A stretch of DNA of 64,000 nucleotides, taken from assembly GCA_963726335.1 (NCBI GenBank), contig CAVSCD010000012.1, positions 558,001-622,000 on the forward strand. Reading direction: 5' to 3'. Source of the stretch: CAVSCD01 sp963726335. GTDB taxonomy: Bacteria; Acidobacteriota; Aminicenantia; Aminicenantales; UBA8522. The notes beneath the pieces were generated by a model, which saw nothing but the letters and a program-made list of their open reading frames with translations, was not told the DNA's origin and did not search any database. Below, piece by piece: positions 49,339 through 58,830 of this stretch; the stretch's first letter is position 1, and each line of letters starts with the position of its first letter. A program made the translations under genes and the position numbers.

Positions 49339-51417
49339 ATGAAACGACGCGAATTTATCGGAACGGCCGCGGGCGCAGCCGCCCTGACAACCCTCCGCCT
49401 GAAAGGATCGCCGGCGGGCCGGGATTGGCCCGGTGGACCGGGGGCGGGACCCGGGCTCCCATCCCAGGACGCCAAGGAAGCGGTCCGCCGTCTGTTCGAG
49501 CCGCGGCCGCCGGCCGGGCCGCCGGTCGAGATCATGCTCTCGGGTGACGTCCAGGAGCTCCTGCCCGGGCTCGAGTTGCTGGCGCCCGAGCTCAACCTCA
49601 AGCTCTCTCCCAAGGGCCTCCCGGTCAAGGTGAGCCGGATCAAGCAGAACCGGCTTCGTGTCCTGAAAAAGGGAAAAAGGGCGGAGATCCATTACTCCGA
49701 GAAAAGCCACTTTTTCCGGGGCCTGGGCCTCCTCCTCCAGGAGATGCGGGAGAGGACCGACTTCGAGATCGTCGAGGAGCCCCAGTTCACGATGTGCGGC
49801 ACCATGCTCGATGTCTCCCAAGGGAGCGCCGTGATCGATGTGCGGAGCGTCAAGATCCTGATCAACCTGATGGCGGTCATGGGCCTCAACATGCTGATGC
49901 TCTACTGCGAGGACAGCTACGTCCTCGAGGGAGAGCCCTGGTTCGGCTATATGCGCGGGAAATACACGCAGGACGACTTCCGGGAGGTCGACCGCTATGC
50001 CGCGACCTTCGGCATCGAGGCCATCCCCTGCATCGAGACGCTGGCCCATCTGACCGACGTGCTCCAGTGGGACGCCTACGCGGACATCCGGGAAGACGCC
50101 GATACGCTGCTGCCCGGGAGCGAAAAATCCTTCGCTTTCGTCGAGAAGATGGTCGCGGCTTCGGCCGCCCCCTTCCAGACCAAGCGCATCCACATCGGCA
50201 TGGACGAGGCCTGGCGGCTTGGCCAGGGCAATTATCTCAAGCTCCACGGCTACCGGAAGAAGATCGACATCATGAGCGAGTACCTGAGCCGGGTCCTCGA
50301 GATTACCGACAGGCTGGGCCTGCGCCCCATGATCTGGAGCGACATGTACTTTCGCGGCGCCTCGAAGACCGGCGACTACTACGATGAGTCGAGCGCCATC
50401 AGTCCCGACGACATCCGGAAGATGCCCAAGAACGTCCAGTTTGTCTATTGGGACTACTACCACAACGAGCCCGCGTTCTACGCCGAGTGGATCCGGCGTC
50501 ACCAGGAGTTCGGCTCCGACCCCGTCTTCGCCGGCGGCATCTGGGGCTGGCAGGGCTATGGCATGCAGTACGGGAAGACATTCGTCACGACCAACGCCGG
50601 CCTGGGCGCCTGCAAGGCGGCGGGCGTCAAGGAGGTTTTCGCCACGATCTGGGGGGACGCGACGACCGAGAGCAACATCTTCGGCCACATCCTCGGCCTG
50701 CAGCTCTATGCCGAGCACGCCTTCGCCCGCGAGCTCGACGAGGAGAAGCTGAAAAAACGGTTCGCTTTCTGCACCGGCTGCCGGTACGAGGATTTCTGGG
50801 ACATCAACAGCGTCAACGTCATCCCGGGAGTCGACAAGCACTCCGACGCCAACACCAGCCGCTGGCTGATGTGGCAGGATATTCTGATGGGCCTATTCGA
50901 CAAGAACATCGAAGGCCTGCCCCTCGAGAAGCACTACGCCGCGTTGACTGCCAAGATGGAGGCCAACGCCTCGAGGAACGGCCGGTTCAATTTTCTTTTT
51001 GAATACTACGCCAAGGTCAGCGCGGTCCTGGCCGTGAAAGCCGAGCTCGGGATCAAGCTGCGGCAAGCCTACCTGGCCAAGGACGCGGGCGCGCTGAAGA
51101 GGCTCTCGACGGAAAGGCTGCCCCAGTTGGCCGGGCTCGTGACCGAGCTCCGGGATTATCACCGCGGCTTGTGGATGGCCATCGACCAGCCGCCGGGCTG
51201 GGAGGTGATGGACGTTCGCTACGGCGGTCTGCTGTCGAGGATCGCCACGTCGAAATGGCGGATCGACGAATTTCTGGCCGGCCGGGCGGCGCGGATCGCC
51301 GAGCTCGAGGAGGAACGGCTTCCCTGGCAGGGCCGGGATGGGGTCAACGACCTGATCTGCAATTCCTATGACAGAATCGTGAGCGCCAGCCGCCTGGCGT
51401 ATTCGTGGAAGATGTAG
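49339..51417 (+). CDS. exported GH20-like beta-N-acetylhexosaminidase
   Basis: 692 residues with a twin-arginine-type leader MKRREFIGTAAGAAALTTL. Next comes an N-terminal alpha/beta domain (about 60-150) and a TIM barrel. The catalytic pair is Asp289-Glu290 in HIGMDEAW, the GH20 signature. Supporting motifs are FGIEAIPCIETLAHLTDVLQW, RPMIWSDMYF and FATIWGDATTE. The C-terminus is helical. It should release terminal GlcNAc/GalNAc-type sugars outside the cytoplasm. It begins 34 bases after the sialidase-symporter gene, with AAAGGAG upstream, so the two are probably one operon. Confidence 0.82.
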   Translation: MKRREFIGTAAGAAALTTLRLKGSPAGRDWPGGPGAGPGLPSQDAKEAVRRLFEPRPPAGPPVEIMLSGDVQELLPGLELLAPELNLKLSPKGLPVKVSRIKQNRLRVLKKGKRAEIHYSEKSHFFRGLGLLLQEMRERTDFEIVEEPQFTMCGTMLDVSQGSAVIDVRSVKILINLMAVMGLNMLMLYCEDSYVLEGEPWFGYMRGKYTQDDFREVDRYAATFGIEAIPCIETLAHLTDVLQWDAYADIREDADTLLPGSEKSFAFVEKMVAASAAPFQTKRIHIGMDEAWRLGQGNYLKLHGYRKKIDIMSEYLSRVLEITDRLGLRPMIWSDMYFRGASKTGDYYDESSAISPDDIRKMPKNVQFVYWDYYHNEPAFYAEWIRRHQEFGSDPVFAGGIWGWQGYGMQYGKTFVTTNAGLGACKAAGVKEVFATIWGDATTESNIFGHILGLQLYAEHAFARELDEEKLKKRFAFCTGCRYEDFWDINSVNVIPGVDKHSDANTSRWLMWQDILMGLFDKNIEGLPLEKHYAALTAKMEANASRNGRFNFLFEYYAKVSAVLAVKAELGIKLRQAYLAKDAGALKRLSTERLPQLAGLVTELRDYHRGLWMAIDQPPGWEVMDVRYGGLLSRIATSKWRIDEFLAGRAARIAELEEERLPWQGRDGVNDLICNSYDRIVSASRLAYSWKM

Positions 51418-51441
51418 GAAATCGCCGCCGGGCCTGACGGC

Positions 51442-52686
51442 TCAGAGCGGCCGTTCCATGATCAGGTCGGTCGGCACGATGGCGTCCTTGCAGGACAGGA
51501 CTTTGACGGTCGAGGTCCTGCTCTTGACGTCGATGACCACACAGCTGCCCAGGATGGTTATCGGGAGGCCCTGCCGAATCTTCCGGTAGAGGATCAGCTG
51601 CTGCCCGACCTGGAGCCCCTGGTCTTCGCCGATGTCGATGAGCGTCTGCATGTGGCTGCCGATCTGGTTGAGATGGCTCTGCAAATAAACCAGATGGCCC
51701 TTGATGCCGTCGACTTCCACCGGCGGCACGTCGTATCCCAGGTCCTTGCCCATCATGCCTTCTTTGGCCTCGAAGGGGACCAGGCGTTCGCCGATGCGGA
51801 TGCGGTCGCAGGATTTTTCGATGACGGCGACCGACCGGTCCTCGGTGACGTGCAGAACCCGGACCTGGCCCCTGCCGATCGCGATGGGCCCGTATTCGGG
51901 AAGCTGATCGTTGAATTCCAGGACCCAGAAAATCTGGCCGGGCTCGATGGCGCCGTCTTTCCCTTTGTTCAGGTAAACGAGGTCGCCGTCGCTGAACATG
52001 ATTTTATCGTCTTCCCGTTCCGCTCCGATGATCTGCAACTCGGGGATCTCCTTCTCCCACACCGAATAGGAACAGTAAAGATCGGTCTGGTTGATCAGGT
52101 CGGTGATCTCCTGATAGATCTTGCCTTTGGAGATCTGATAGCGATCATCCTGCTTTTGCTGGAAGGGCGGTTGCGGGGCGGGCTCCGGCGCGGGCTCCGC
52201 TTCTCCGGCGGGCGCAGGCACGGACTCGACCCGCTCGAGCGCTACGTTGCCGCAGGCTTTCGGGACGACGATCTCGTATTTTTCATTCCCCTCCTGGACG
52301 GAGATCGCCATGACCGGGAGAGGTTCCCGGCCGGCCCATTCCAGGTCGTGGACGGCCTTGATCTGGCCCTGGGAGCGGAAGATCATCCAGACCATGGTGG
52401 TGCCGACGGGGAGCGCTCGCTCCGTGACGGCGCCCTGTCGAAGCTGCTCCATGAACTGGGGGTACAATTGCGGGGCGCCCGCCACTTCGAACCCGCGCCG
52501 GACGTCGTCGGCGTATTTTTCCGCGAAGACCTTCATCATCTCCGGGGCCGGCCGGCCGGCGTCCATGGGAAGGAACTTGTACCTGCCGATATCGCGCAGC
52601 TTTTTGGTCTGGCCGGACACCTGAAGCGTGACCAGCACCATGACCATCAGTCCGATCAGGACGAGAAGCCGTTTGTTGTTTTTCAT
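51442..52686 (-). CDS. secreted protein of unknown function with FlgT-C/LysM-like C-terminal domain
   Basis: The 414-residue product has a signal peptide (MKNNKRLLVLIGLMVMVLVTLQVSG), an N-domain, a Pro/Glu/Ala linker (about 157-176) and a C-terminal beta-barrel region. That region has GRGQVRVLHVTEDRSVAVIEKSCDRIRIGERLVPF and GEDQGLQVGQQLILYR, a pattern seen after LysM domains and in FlgT-C folds that attach envelope proteins to peptidoglycan. It has its own promoter. Confidence 0.65.
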   Translation of the reverse strand: MKNNKRLLVLIGLMVMVLVTLQVSGQTKKLRDIGRYKFLPMDAGRPAPEMMKVFAEKYADDVRRGFEVAGAPQLYPQFMEQLRQGAVTERALPVGTTMVWMIFRSQGQIKAVHDLEWAGREPLPVMAISVQEGNEKYEIVVPKACGNVALERVESVPAPAGEAEPAPEPAPQPPFQQKQDDRYQISKGKIYQEITDLINQTDLYCSYSVWEKEIPELQIIGAEREDDKIMFSDGDLVYLNKGKDGAIEPGQIFWVLEFNDQLPEYGPIAIGRGQVRVLHVTEDRSVAVIEKSCDRIRIGERLVPFEAKEGMMGKDLGYDVPPVEVDGIKGHLVYLQSHLNQIGSHMQTLIDIGEDQGLQVGQQLILYRKIRQGLPITILGSCVVIDVKSRTSTVKVLSCKDAIVPTDLIMERPL

Positions 52687-52752
52687 CCGGGTCTCCCTAA
52701 GATGATTTCGACTCAGCCCTCACGCCAGAAAAAAGATCAACTTTTCCTCTAC

Positions 52753-52782
52753 ATTATGGTTTAGTCGTTAGGGAACAGTCAA
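52753..52782 (-). promoter_or_regulatory. promoter of the secreted-protein gene at 51442-52686
   Basis: On the minus strand, TTGACT (52782-52777), an 18-base spacer and CATAAT (52758-52753) lie 67 bases upstream of the start codon in a locally AT-rich stretch. Confidence 0.6.
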
Positions 52783-52917
52783 GTTTAAAAAACTAGAATC
52801 ATCTCTATTCCCGTGACATCCCTTTCCCGCACTTAGGGTCCAGTCACGGCGGTCCCCCGTCGGACCTTGACGGAGACACTTCCCAAGATACTATTTTTAG
52901 ATATTGCCATCCCTGTA

Positions 52918-52937
52918 CCCTTCCTATACAGGAAGGG
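52918..52937. terminator. hairpin in the 364-base gap 52687-53050
   Basis: CCCTTCCT and AGGAAGGG form a perfect eight-base stem with a four-base loop. GACACT...AGTGTC arms further out (about 52874 and 52948) could extend the fold. The gap contains no gene; it lies between the end of one minus-strand gene and the promoter of the other. Confidence 0.4.
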
Positions 52938-53050
52938 ATAATCGTCAGTGTCTCAGGAAAGGTCGGCAGGGGGGCGCCCGCGCCGTGCCACCCTCAAGCT
53001 AGCTGATCGCGCTCACAGGAACGTCGACGATTATGGGGAATGGGCGCTGC

Positions 53051-54214
53051 TTAATGAGCGAACCAGGCGAGGTCGATACGCCGGATGCGGAGGCGGGTGA
53101 CCGCGGCTCCGCCCTTCGACTCGCCCATCCAGTACGCCAGGAACGCGTGCTTTCCCAGGAAATCGATAGCCACGTAGCAGTAGCCGGCCTGGGGGTCGGT
53201 TTCCACCTCCTTGAAGTGCTCCCAGGTTCTGCCCTCGTCCCGGCTGACCGCGCTCACCAGGGGGGTCCGACCGCCGTAAAGCGCGTGGTCCTTGGGGGAG
53301 GGGAACCGCCCCGAGTGGTCGTTCCAGACGGCGAGGAGCTCGCCCGACGAGGGGATCCTCTTCAGGGAAAGGGGTGAGTTCGGGGACTTGAAAGGGGAGG
53401 GCACGGGGGAAGTCCACGTGTCGCCGCCGTCCTTCGAGGTCATCTCGTACTGGCAGCCCTGGTCGGTCCTGGCCCAGCCGTAAAGGGTCCCGTCCCTGAG
53501 CTCGACCGCGCCGGGCTCCTGGAGTCCCGTCCGGGTGGCCGAGGGCAGGGCCCACCAGGAGGCGGATTCGCGCCAGGTCCGGCCGGCATCGTCGGAGAGA
53601 AAGAAGACGGCGATGGCCCTGGGGTCGAAGTTCTTCATGTCCTTGGCGTCCTCGCCCTTGAGCCGGTGGAACGCCGCCGGGGCGACCAGCCGGCCGCCCT
53701 TGAGCTGGATGACCCGGTCGTTGTTGACCACGAAGTAGCCCGGGGCGGGTATGGCGAGGGTCGCCGGGCCCCAGGATTCGGCCTCATCCGAAGTCAGGCG
53801 CATCCAGAGCCGGCAGTCGTCGAGACCGTTCTTCTTGAGATAGAAAAGCGCGATCCGCCCGTCTTGGAGCCGCAGCAGGGAAACGCTCATCACGTTCTCG
53901 GCGGCGTCGTTCTTGACGATGATCTCGGGGGGCTTCGGCCAGCTGAGCCCGCCGTCGGCCGAAGTGACCGCGGCAACGTCGGCCGAAGCGTTATCGTCAC
54001 CTCCGCCCGTGAACCGGGTGTAGGCGAACATCAGCCGCCCGTCGCGAAGCTCCATGAACGCGCCCTCGGAATTCCGGGGGTTGGCGGCGCTCGTATCGAG
54101 GTCAAGGACAACGCGGTTCTCGGGGGCTGGGCTCTGGGCCCGGGCCGGGACGCGACAAAGGATCGGGCTCGCCATGACGAACGCGGCCAGCCCCCAGGTG
54201 AAGCTCGTTTTCAC
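53051..54214 (-). CDS. secreted sialidase-like BNR-repeat protein
   Basis: 387 residues with a signal peptide (about 1-26) and a propeller domain. Asp boxes are SADGGLSW, SDDAGRTW, SKDGGDTW and SRDEGRTW. The first-blade FMELRDGRLMFAYTRF and QEPGAVELRDGTLYGWARTDQG are typical of exported exo-alpha-sialidase-like proteins of glycan degraders. The start is GTG with AGAGG upstream. The conserved Arg triad cannot be confirmed by eye, so activity on sialic acid is an inference. Confidence 0.82.
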   Translation of the reverse strand: MKTSFTWGLAAFVMASPILCRVPARAQSPAPENRVVLDLDTSAANPRNSEGAFMELRDGRLMFAYTRFTGGGDDNASADVAAVTSADGGLSWPKPPEIIVKNDAAENVMSVSLLRLQDGRIALFYLKKNGLDDCRLWMRLTSDEAESWGPATLAIPAPGYFVVNNDRVIQLKGGRLVAPAAFHRLKGEDAKDMKNFDPRAIAVFFLSDDAGRTWRESASWWALPSATRTGLQEPGAVELRDGTLYGWARTDQGCQYEMTSKDGGDTWTSPVPSPFKSPNSPLSLKRIPSSGELLAVWNDHSGRFPSPKDHALYGGRTPLVSAVSRDEGRTWEHFKEVETDPQAGYCYVAIDFLGKHAFLAYWMGESKGGAAVTRLRIRRIDLAWFAH

Positions 54215-54336
54215 GTGAGTACCTCTTTTGTCATCGCTTGGCCGCCGGACGAGGCGGCGCCGGACCTATTCTCGCCCGACCCGGCCGCGCCGTCAAGAAG
54301 CGGGATCGCTCGACAGCCCGAACTGGCAAGCCTCCC

Positions 54337-55575
54337 TCAGATCAGGCGGAGATAGAGCCAATAGACGACGGCGTTGATCAGCGTGAGCGAAGCGCCGACG
54401 CGCATGAATCCCAGAAAAGTGATGGACCTGTCGCCCCGCGCCTCGGCATTCTGAACGATGATCACGTTGCTGGCCGCGCCCAGGATCGAAAGGTTGCCGG
54501 CAATCGTGCTGCCGGCCGCCAGGGCCATCAGGTCCCTTGTCGAAGCGCCCGCCTGGAGAAGCAGCGGCTGGAGGAGCGCCACGAGCGGCACGTTCGAGAT
54601 GAACTGACTCAAGCCCACGCTGACGCCGATGATCGTCCCGGGCGCGCTCAGGTCGAGGCGCCACCGTGTCAGGAGCGATTGGAAGACCCCGGTCCGCCAG
54701 ACGGATTCCATGAGGACGAACATGGCGGCGAAGAAGACCAGCGTCCCCCAGTCGAGCCGGCGGAGCAGGGCCAACCGGCGACGGCTCAGGAGCAGGATCG
54801 GGAGGGCCGGGATAACGGCGATCGCCACGAGCGGCAGATCGAAGCCGACGTTCGCCAGAGCCGCGATCACCTTGACCGCGACCAGGACGAGCAGCAGGGC
54901 CAGCGAAAAGCGGGCCAGGCCGGTCAGCTTCGGGTCGGTGACGGACACAGCCGCCCGATCGGGGACGATCGACCTGAACTGGTTTTTGAAAAAGAGCCGG
55001 AGCAGCGCATATGACGCCAGCAGGTTCAGGAGCGTCGGCACCATCAGCCAATATGAGAACGTCGCGAACGTGGGATGGCTTTCCCCGAGCGCGATCAGGA
55101 GGTTCTGCGGATTGCCGATCGGACTCGTCACGCTGCCGATCGTGATCCCAAAGGCGAGTCCGAGGAGGAGCACTCCGGGCGCCACCTTGTTTTTCCGGGC
55201 GAGCAGGAGGACGACCGGGGTGCCGATGATGGCCACCGTATCGTTCATCAGGAAGACTGAGCCCGCCGCCGACCCGAACAGGACCAGGAGCAGGAGGGTG
55301 TCGAGCGACCGTGCCCGGCCGAAGACGGAAAAGGAGATTTCCTCGAGGTAACCGCTGTCCTCGAGTGCCCGGGCGATGACGAACATCCCGAAAAGCAGAG
55401 CGAGGACGTCCAGGCGGACGGACCGCCTAGCCGCCTCCGGCGAGATCTGCCCCGTGAGAAGGACGATGACGGCGCCGAACAGCATGACCTGCCAGATGAG
55501 AAGCCTGACGCTTCCGACCTTCCGGACGGCGATGAGAATGAAAACCAAAGCCAGGGTGAGAAGCGGGATGGGCAT
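54337..55575 (-). CDS. ArsB/SLC13-type ion transporter
   Basis: A 412-residue permease with about 11-12 membrane helices. The two halves carry the matching helix-break motifs of the ion-transporter superfamily: SVTSPIGNPQNLLIAL in the first and GNLSILGAASNVII in the second. It could export oxyanions or import dicarboxylates or sugar acids. It lies between the secreted sialidase-like and GH38-like genes on the same strand. The neighbourhood favours carboxylate uptake, but no binding residue proves it. Confidence 0.85.
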   Translation of the reverse strand: MPIPLLTLALVFILIAVRKVGSVRLLIWQVMLFGAVIVLLTGQISPEAARRSVRLDVLALLFGMFVIARALEDSGYLEEISFSVFGRARSLDTLLLLVLFGSAAGSVFLMNDTVAIIGTPVVLLLARKNKVAPGVLLLGLAFGITIGSVTSPIGNPQNLLIALGESHPTFATFSYWLMVPTLLNLLASYALLRLFFKNQFRSIVPDRAAVSVTDPKLTGLARFSLALLLVLVAVKVIAALANVGFDLPLVAIAVIPALPILLLSRRRLALLRRLDWGTLVFFAAMFVLMESVWRTGVFQSLLTRWRLDLSAPGTIIGVSVGLSQFISNVPLVALLQPLLLQAGASTRDLMALAAGSTIAGNLSILGAASNVIIVQNAEARGDRSITFLGFMRVGASLTLINAVVYWLYLRLI

Positions 55576-55622
55576 GGCGGGTATCGCGAAACTGGAAACC
55601 TTGTGGTCGATATAAGCCCCTC

Positions 55623-55650
55623 AGTATAGCAGATTGCCGGCCGCTGTCCA
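55623..55650 (-). promoter_or_regulatory. promoter of the ion-transporter gene
   Basis: On the minus strand, TGGACA (55650-55645), a 16-base spacer and TATACT (55628-55623) lie about 48 bases before the start codon. Confidence 0.45.
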
Positions 55651-55833
55651 GATCGCTGGCCGCCGACTCGAACGGCAACCAGTGGGTTGTGGGAGACTTC
55701 GGCCCGAAGGGATTGTTCCGACGGGGATGGCGACTCCAGGGACGAAATCCTCGCCGCCTTCGGGATACACGGCCTGTGGCTATGGAATGGGGGGACATGG
55801 GTCCAGGTTGCGTTGCCGGCCAAGGCCGCAAGC
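55651..55833 (+). pseudogene. degraded fragment of an FG-GAP-like repeat protein
   Basis: Two plus-strand frames together spell parts of a tandem-repeat protein: NQWVVGDFGPKGL in one frame, then after a shift DGDGDSRDEILAAFGIHGLWLWNGGTWVQV (from 55720). The repeated pattern 'D-x-D-x-D...DEI...FG..GLWLW..G.W' is typical of calcium-binding FG-GAP/VCBS-like secreted repeats. No start, signal peptide or intact frame exists. The rest of the 325-base gap (55576-55900) shows only the promoter above. Confidence 0.45.
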
Positions 55834-55900
55834 ATCCCTGCGACGCGCGCGACTCCTCAGTGGTCCTGGCGGCTAAGCCGGTGCCGAGCGGGCGCGCCTG

Positions 55901-58564
55901 TCACTCGCCCTTCGGCGGGTGCCCTTTACGGTCTTTACGGTGGTCATAGAGCGCGGCGCGCTTCCCCGCGGGGACCAGATCGTCCCATTTCGTCAGGGGC
56001 TCGACTTTGGCGACCGGCGAAGCGGTCCGGAAGCGCAGGCTGACGATCTGCTGCGGCCTCACCGGGAAGCTGTAATTCGGGCCGCCTTCGAGCCGGCGCG
56101 CGTTTTGGCCGGTCAGGTCCGTCATGGCCGCCTGTTCGTGAGGCAGATCCAGGGCGACCTCGACTTTGCCGGCCCGCCCGAGGCATTCCACCAGCCGGAC
56201 CTCGATGTCCGGACCGTCCCGCCGCACGACCTCGGCGATGACGTTCGACGATGTCCGGAGGAACGATCTGGACGCCCGCACGGCGCTGCCCTCGACGGCC
56301 GTGACCGGACAATTATACTCCCAGGCGAGCTGGGGCACGCGCGCCTCGTCCCAGCCGGCCTCGTGCGCCACCAGGGCGTATTCGAGCCGATGGGCCCCCT
56401 TGCCGCTCAACCAGGAATTGGGATATCCGTAGTACTTGTCGGTCGCATTGAGGAGATAGATGACGGGCGTCCGGTCGTTGATCTCGCGGCCGGTGAGCCC
56501 CCGATCGAGAAGCGCCACTCCTCCTCCGCCGGGCAGCTCATAATCGCTCCACCTGACCACGGGATTGATCCCCTTGACCCAGCCGTGGAGGCCGGGGTTC
56601 GGACGAGCCCAGGGGCCGTGGGTGAACCCGAAGGGGAGGCCACGCCGGATCTCCGCCGGCGCGGCGGCCAGCGGGAACTCGGCGACGACCACGGTGAGAT
56701 TCGGGATATCGTTGAGCTCGGTCTCGAAATCGATCCGGGGATGGCTTTTATAGAACCGCATCAACCGTCTCGTCCGGGTCCCGCCGATGAACCCGCCGCG
56801 GACATCCACGGTCATGGCGACCGGCCCTTCCGTAACGGCGATCTCCGGCCTGAAGTCGCTCGAGCTCGACAGCCGCGGCCGCTTGGGGCGCGGGTCCATG
56901 AAATCCCCCGGGTCGCCCTGACCCATGCGCTTCTCGGCGACCAGCACGTTGGCCGGGCCACCGAGCATTTCCCGGCCCGAGGGCTTGGTCCTCAGGCTGA
57001 CAAGCGCCCCTGTTGCCGGGTCCAGGCGCGCGGCATAGAACTCCGTTTCGATGACCGGCGGCAGGCCGGCCGGCTGCGGGTCGGCAGGCGGCACCGCCTC
57101 GAGCTTGGCGCCGACGACTCCGGTCGACGGGACCTCAAAACGGCAGAGCGTTGTCCCGTCCCCGGCCGATTCGCTCGCCGCGCCGGCGAGTCTCGTTCCG
57201 GCGGGAAGCTTCAGGCGGAGCGGGTCGGTGCGCGTCCAGTTGGCGGGGTTGAAGAGAGCCACGCCGTCGCCCTCGCCGGTCAGGCTTCTCGCCGCGGCCC
57301 GGAGCTCGTCCGCGCTCGCCGCTTCCACCCAGCTGAGCCGGTCGCGGACGTCCCAGGAGGTCTCATGTTCGAAGACCATCCCCCCCGCCGAACCCCAAAG
57401 CGAATTGCGGTCCATGCACAAGAGCATCTGAAGCCAGGCGTGATAGAACCGTTCCGCCGGGTATTCGTGACCCGACCTCAGGCTGGCGATCGCGCCCAGC
57501 GTCTCGGCCGCCTGCAGGGCATGTTCATCCCGGCGGAACCAGCTCTTGACGCGCGGGTTCTGGATCCAGAAGGAGTCGAACGTATAGCCCGTCCCGCCCC
57601 GCGCCGTGGGGAGCTTGATGTCCCCGGACCGGATGCCCGGCAGGACCGCATCGACATATTTCGACAGCGTCGTGAAGCGGAGGTCGGAGTCCGGGCGGTA
57701 GGCTTGCCACTGCCGGAGAAAATCGCTCGGGTTTTCCGGCCGCGCCGGCGCCAGCGAATAGTCGCCGCCGCCGGCGAGGATCAGGAGCGGCGCGCCGGCC
57801 GGATTGGCGGGCATCTTGGAGGCGATATACTGTGCGGTCTTATCGAGCTGGACTGCCGTGAGCGGCTCCTTGGCGTGGAAGGCCCCGCCCAGGTCTTCGG
57901 CGTACTCGCCGAGGGCGAACGTTAGGATGCTCGATCCGTCGGGAGATTCCGATAAGAACATGCTCTTGTCGGTAGGGTTGCACCGGCAGTAGACAAGGGC
58001 CTCGAGCCCGAGCCCCGCGGCGAGCTGGGGCATCTGCTCGTGGGTGCCGCAGAGGTCGATGGCCCAGAGAAACCGGGGCCGGACGCCCATGACCGCCTGC
58101 TGCCAGCGCAGCCCCTCGACGCCCATCCGGACCAGAGCCTCGCCGCCCGACAGGCTGGCCGTCGATTCGAGGAAGAAGGCGTTGACGAGCTCCACGCGCC
58201 CCTCCCGGACCCGTCTCTTGAGCTCGGCGAAGCGCTCCGGCTCGAAATTCAGGATGGCGATCATGTTGTTGCACTCGGACAACACGAATTCGTAGTTCGG
58301 GTCGTCGCGGACGCGGTCGAGGTGGTCGAGATAGGAATTAGCGCAGTAATCCCGCTCCGCCGACCAGTTGGTCAGCCAGCCGCAGCTTGCCGGATGGAAA
58401 TTCGGGACGACAAAAACGCGTGAGGGGAGGGCGACGGGGACCACTTTTTGCGGGGCCGCCGTCTCGCGGGGCGACGGGCGCGCCGGGGGTTTTTCCCCGG
58501 CCTGCGCCGCGCCGGCGGCCATAAAACACGCTCCGACCAGGGCGATCATCGATCTCGAAACCAT
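55901..58564 (-). CDS. exported GH38-like alpha-mannosidase-family protein
   Basis: 887 residues with a signal peptide (MVSRSMIALVGACFMAAGAAQA). The N-terminal barrel follows the GH38 pattern, with the nucleophile-type Asp170 in FLWAIDLCGTHEQMP. The helical three-bundle and large C-terminal beta domains follow. The usual HxD zinc ligand motif reads His57-Pro58-Ala59, so the Asp ligand is replaced; the later conserved His region is also altered. It may be inactive or use another mechanism. The ATG at 58564 has AGGAGG six bases upstream. It should act outside the cytoplasm on mannose-containing or related glycans. Confidence 0.75.
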   Translation of the reverse strand: MVSRSMIALVGACFMAAGAAQAGEKPPARPSPRETAAPQKVVPVALPSRVFVVPNFHPASCGWLTNWSAERDYCANSYLDHLDRVRDDPNYEFVLSECNNMIAILNFEPERFAELKRRVREGRVELVNAFFLESTASLSGGEALVRMGVEGLRWQQAVMGVRPRFLWAIDLCGTHEQMPQLAAGLGLEALVYCRCNPTDKSMFLSESPDGSSILTFALGEYAEDLGGAFHAKEPLTAVQLDKTAQYIASKMPANPAGAPLLILAGGGDYSLAPARPENPSDFLRQWQAYRPDSDLRFTTLSKYVDAVLPGIRSGDIKLPTARGGTGYTFDSFWIQNPRVKSWFRRDEHALQAAETLGAIASLRSGHEYPAERFYHAWLQMLLCMDRNSLWGSAGGMVFEHETSWDVRDRLSWVEAASADELRAAARSLTGEGDGVALFNPANWTRTDPLRLKLPAGTRLAGAASESAGDGTTLCRFEVPSTGVVGAKLEAVPPADPQPAGLPPVIETEFYAARLDPATGALVSLRTKPSGREMLGGPANVLVAEKRMGQGDPGDFMDPRPKRPRLSSSSDFRPEIAVTEGPVAMTVDVRGGFIGGTRTRRLMRFYKSHPRIDFETELNDIPNLTVVVAEFPLAAAPAEIRRGLPFGFTHGPWARPNPGLHGWVKGINPVVRWSDYELPGGGGVALLDRGLTGREINDRTPVIYLLNATDKYYGYPNSWLSGKGAHRLEYALVAHEAGWDEARVPQLAWEYNCPVTAVEGSAVRASRSFLRTSSNVIAEVVRRDGPDIEVRLVECLGRAGKVEVALDLPHEQAAMTDLTGQNARRLEGGPNYSFPVRPQQIVSLRFRTASPVAKVEPLTKWDDLVPAGKRAALYDHRKDRKGHPPKGE

Positions 58565-58793
58565 GGGCATCCTCCTGGGCCGGAGCCGTCCCGCGGCCAA
58601 GGCTGTATTTAGCACAATTCGTGCCCCAATACCAATAAGGGGATGTCGTAGGATGCATCATCGAACACGTGACGGCGACGATCCCACTGAGGGGTGGCAC
58701 GGCGATAGCCCCTGCGCGCCCGGAGCGGCGGGGCCCTAAGAACCCAGGCATGCGGCCAGATAAACGGAGATTATTGCAGGAGCCGGCGGGATG
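58565..58793. other. divergent intergenic region without recognisable gene
   Basis: The gap between the GH38-like and UroD-like genes holds short GC-rich inverted repeats around 58700-58735 but no coding frame with support. It carries the promoter of the plus-strand gene at its right end. Confidence 0.4.
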
Positions 58794-58823
58794 TTGACTC
58801 CGGCCGTCGAGGGATGATAGGTT
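58794..58823 (+). promoter_or_regulatory. promoter giving a leaderless transcript
   Basis: TTGACT (58794-58799), an 18-base spacer and TAGGTT (58818-58823). Seven bases later is the ATG at 58831, with no ribosome-binding site between. Confidence 0.45.
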
Positions 58824-58830
58824 TGGCACC

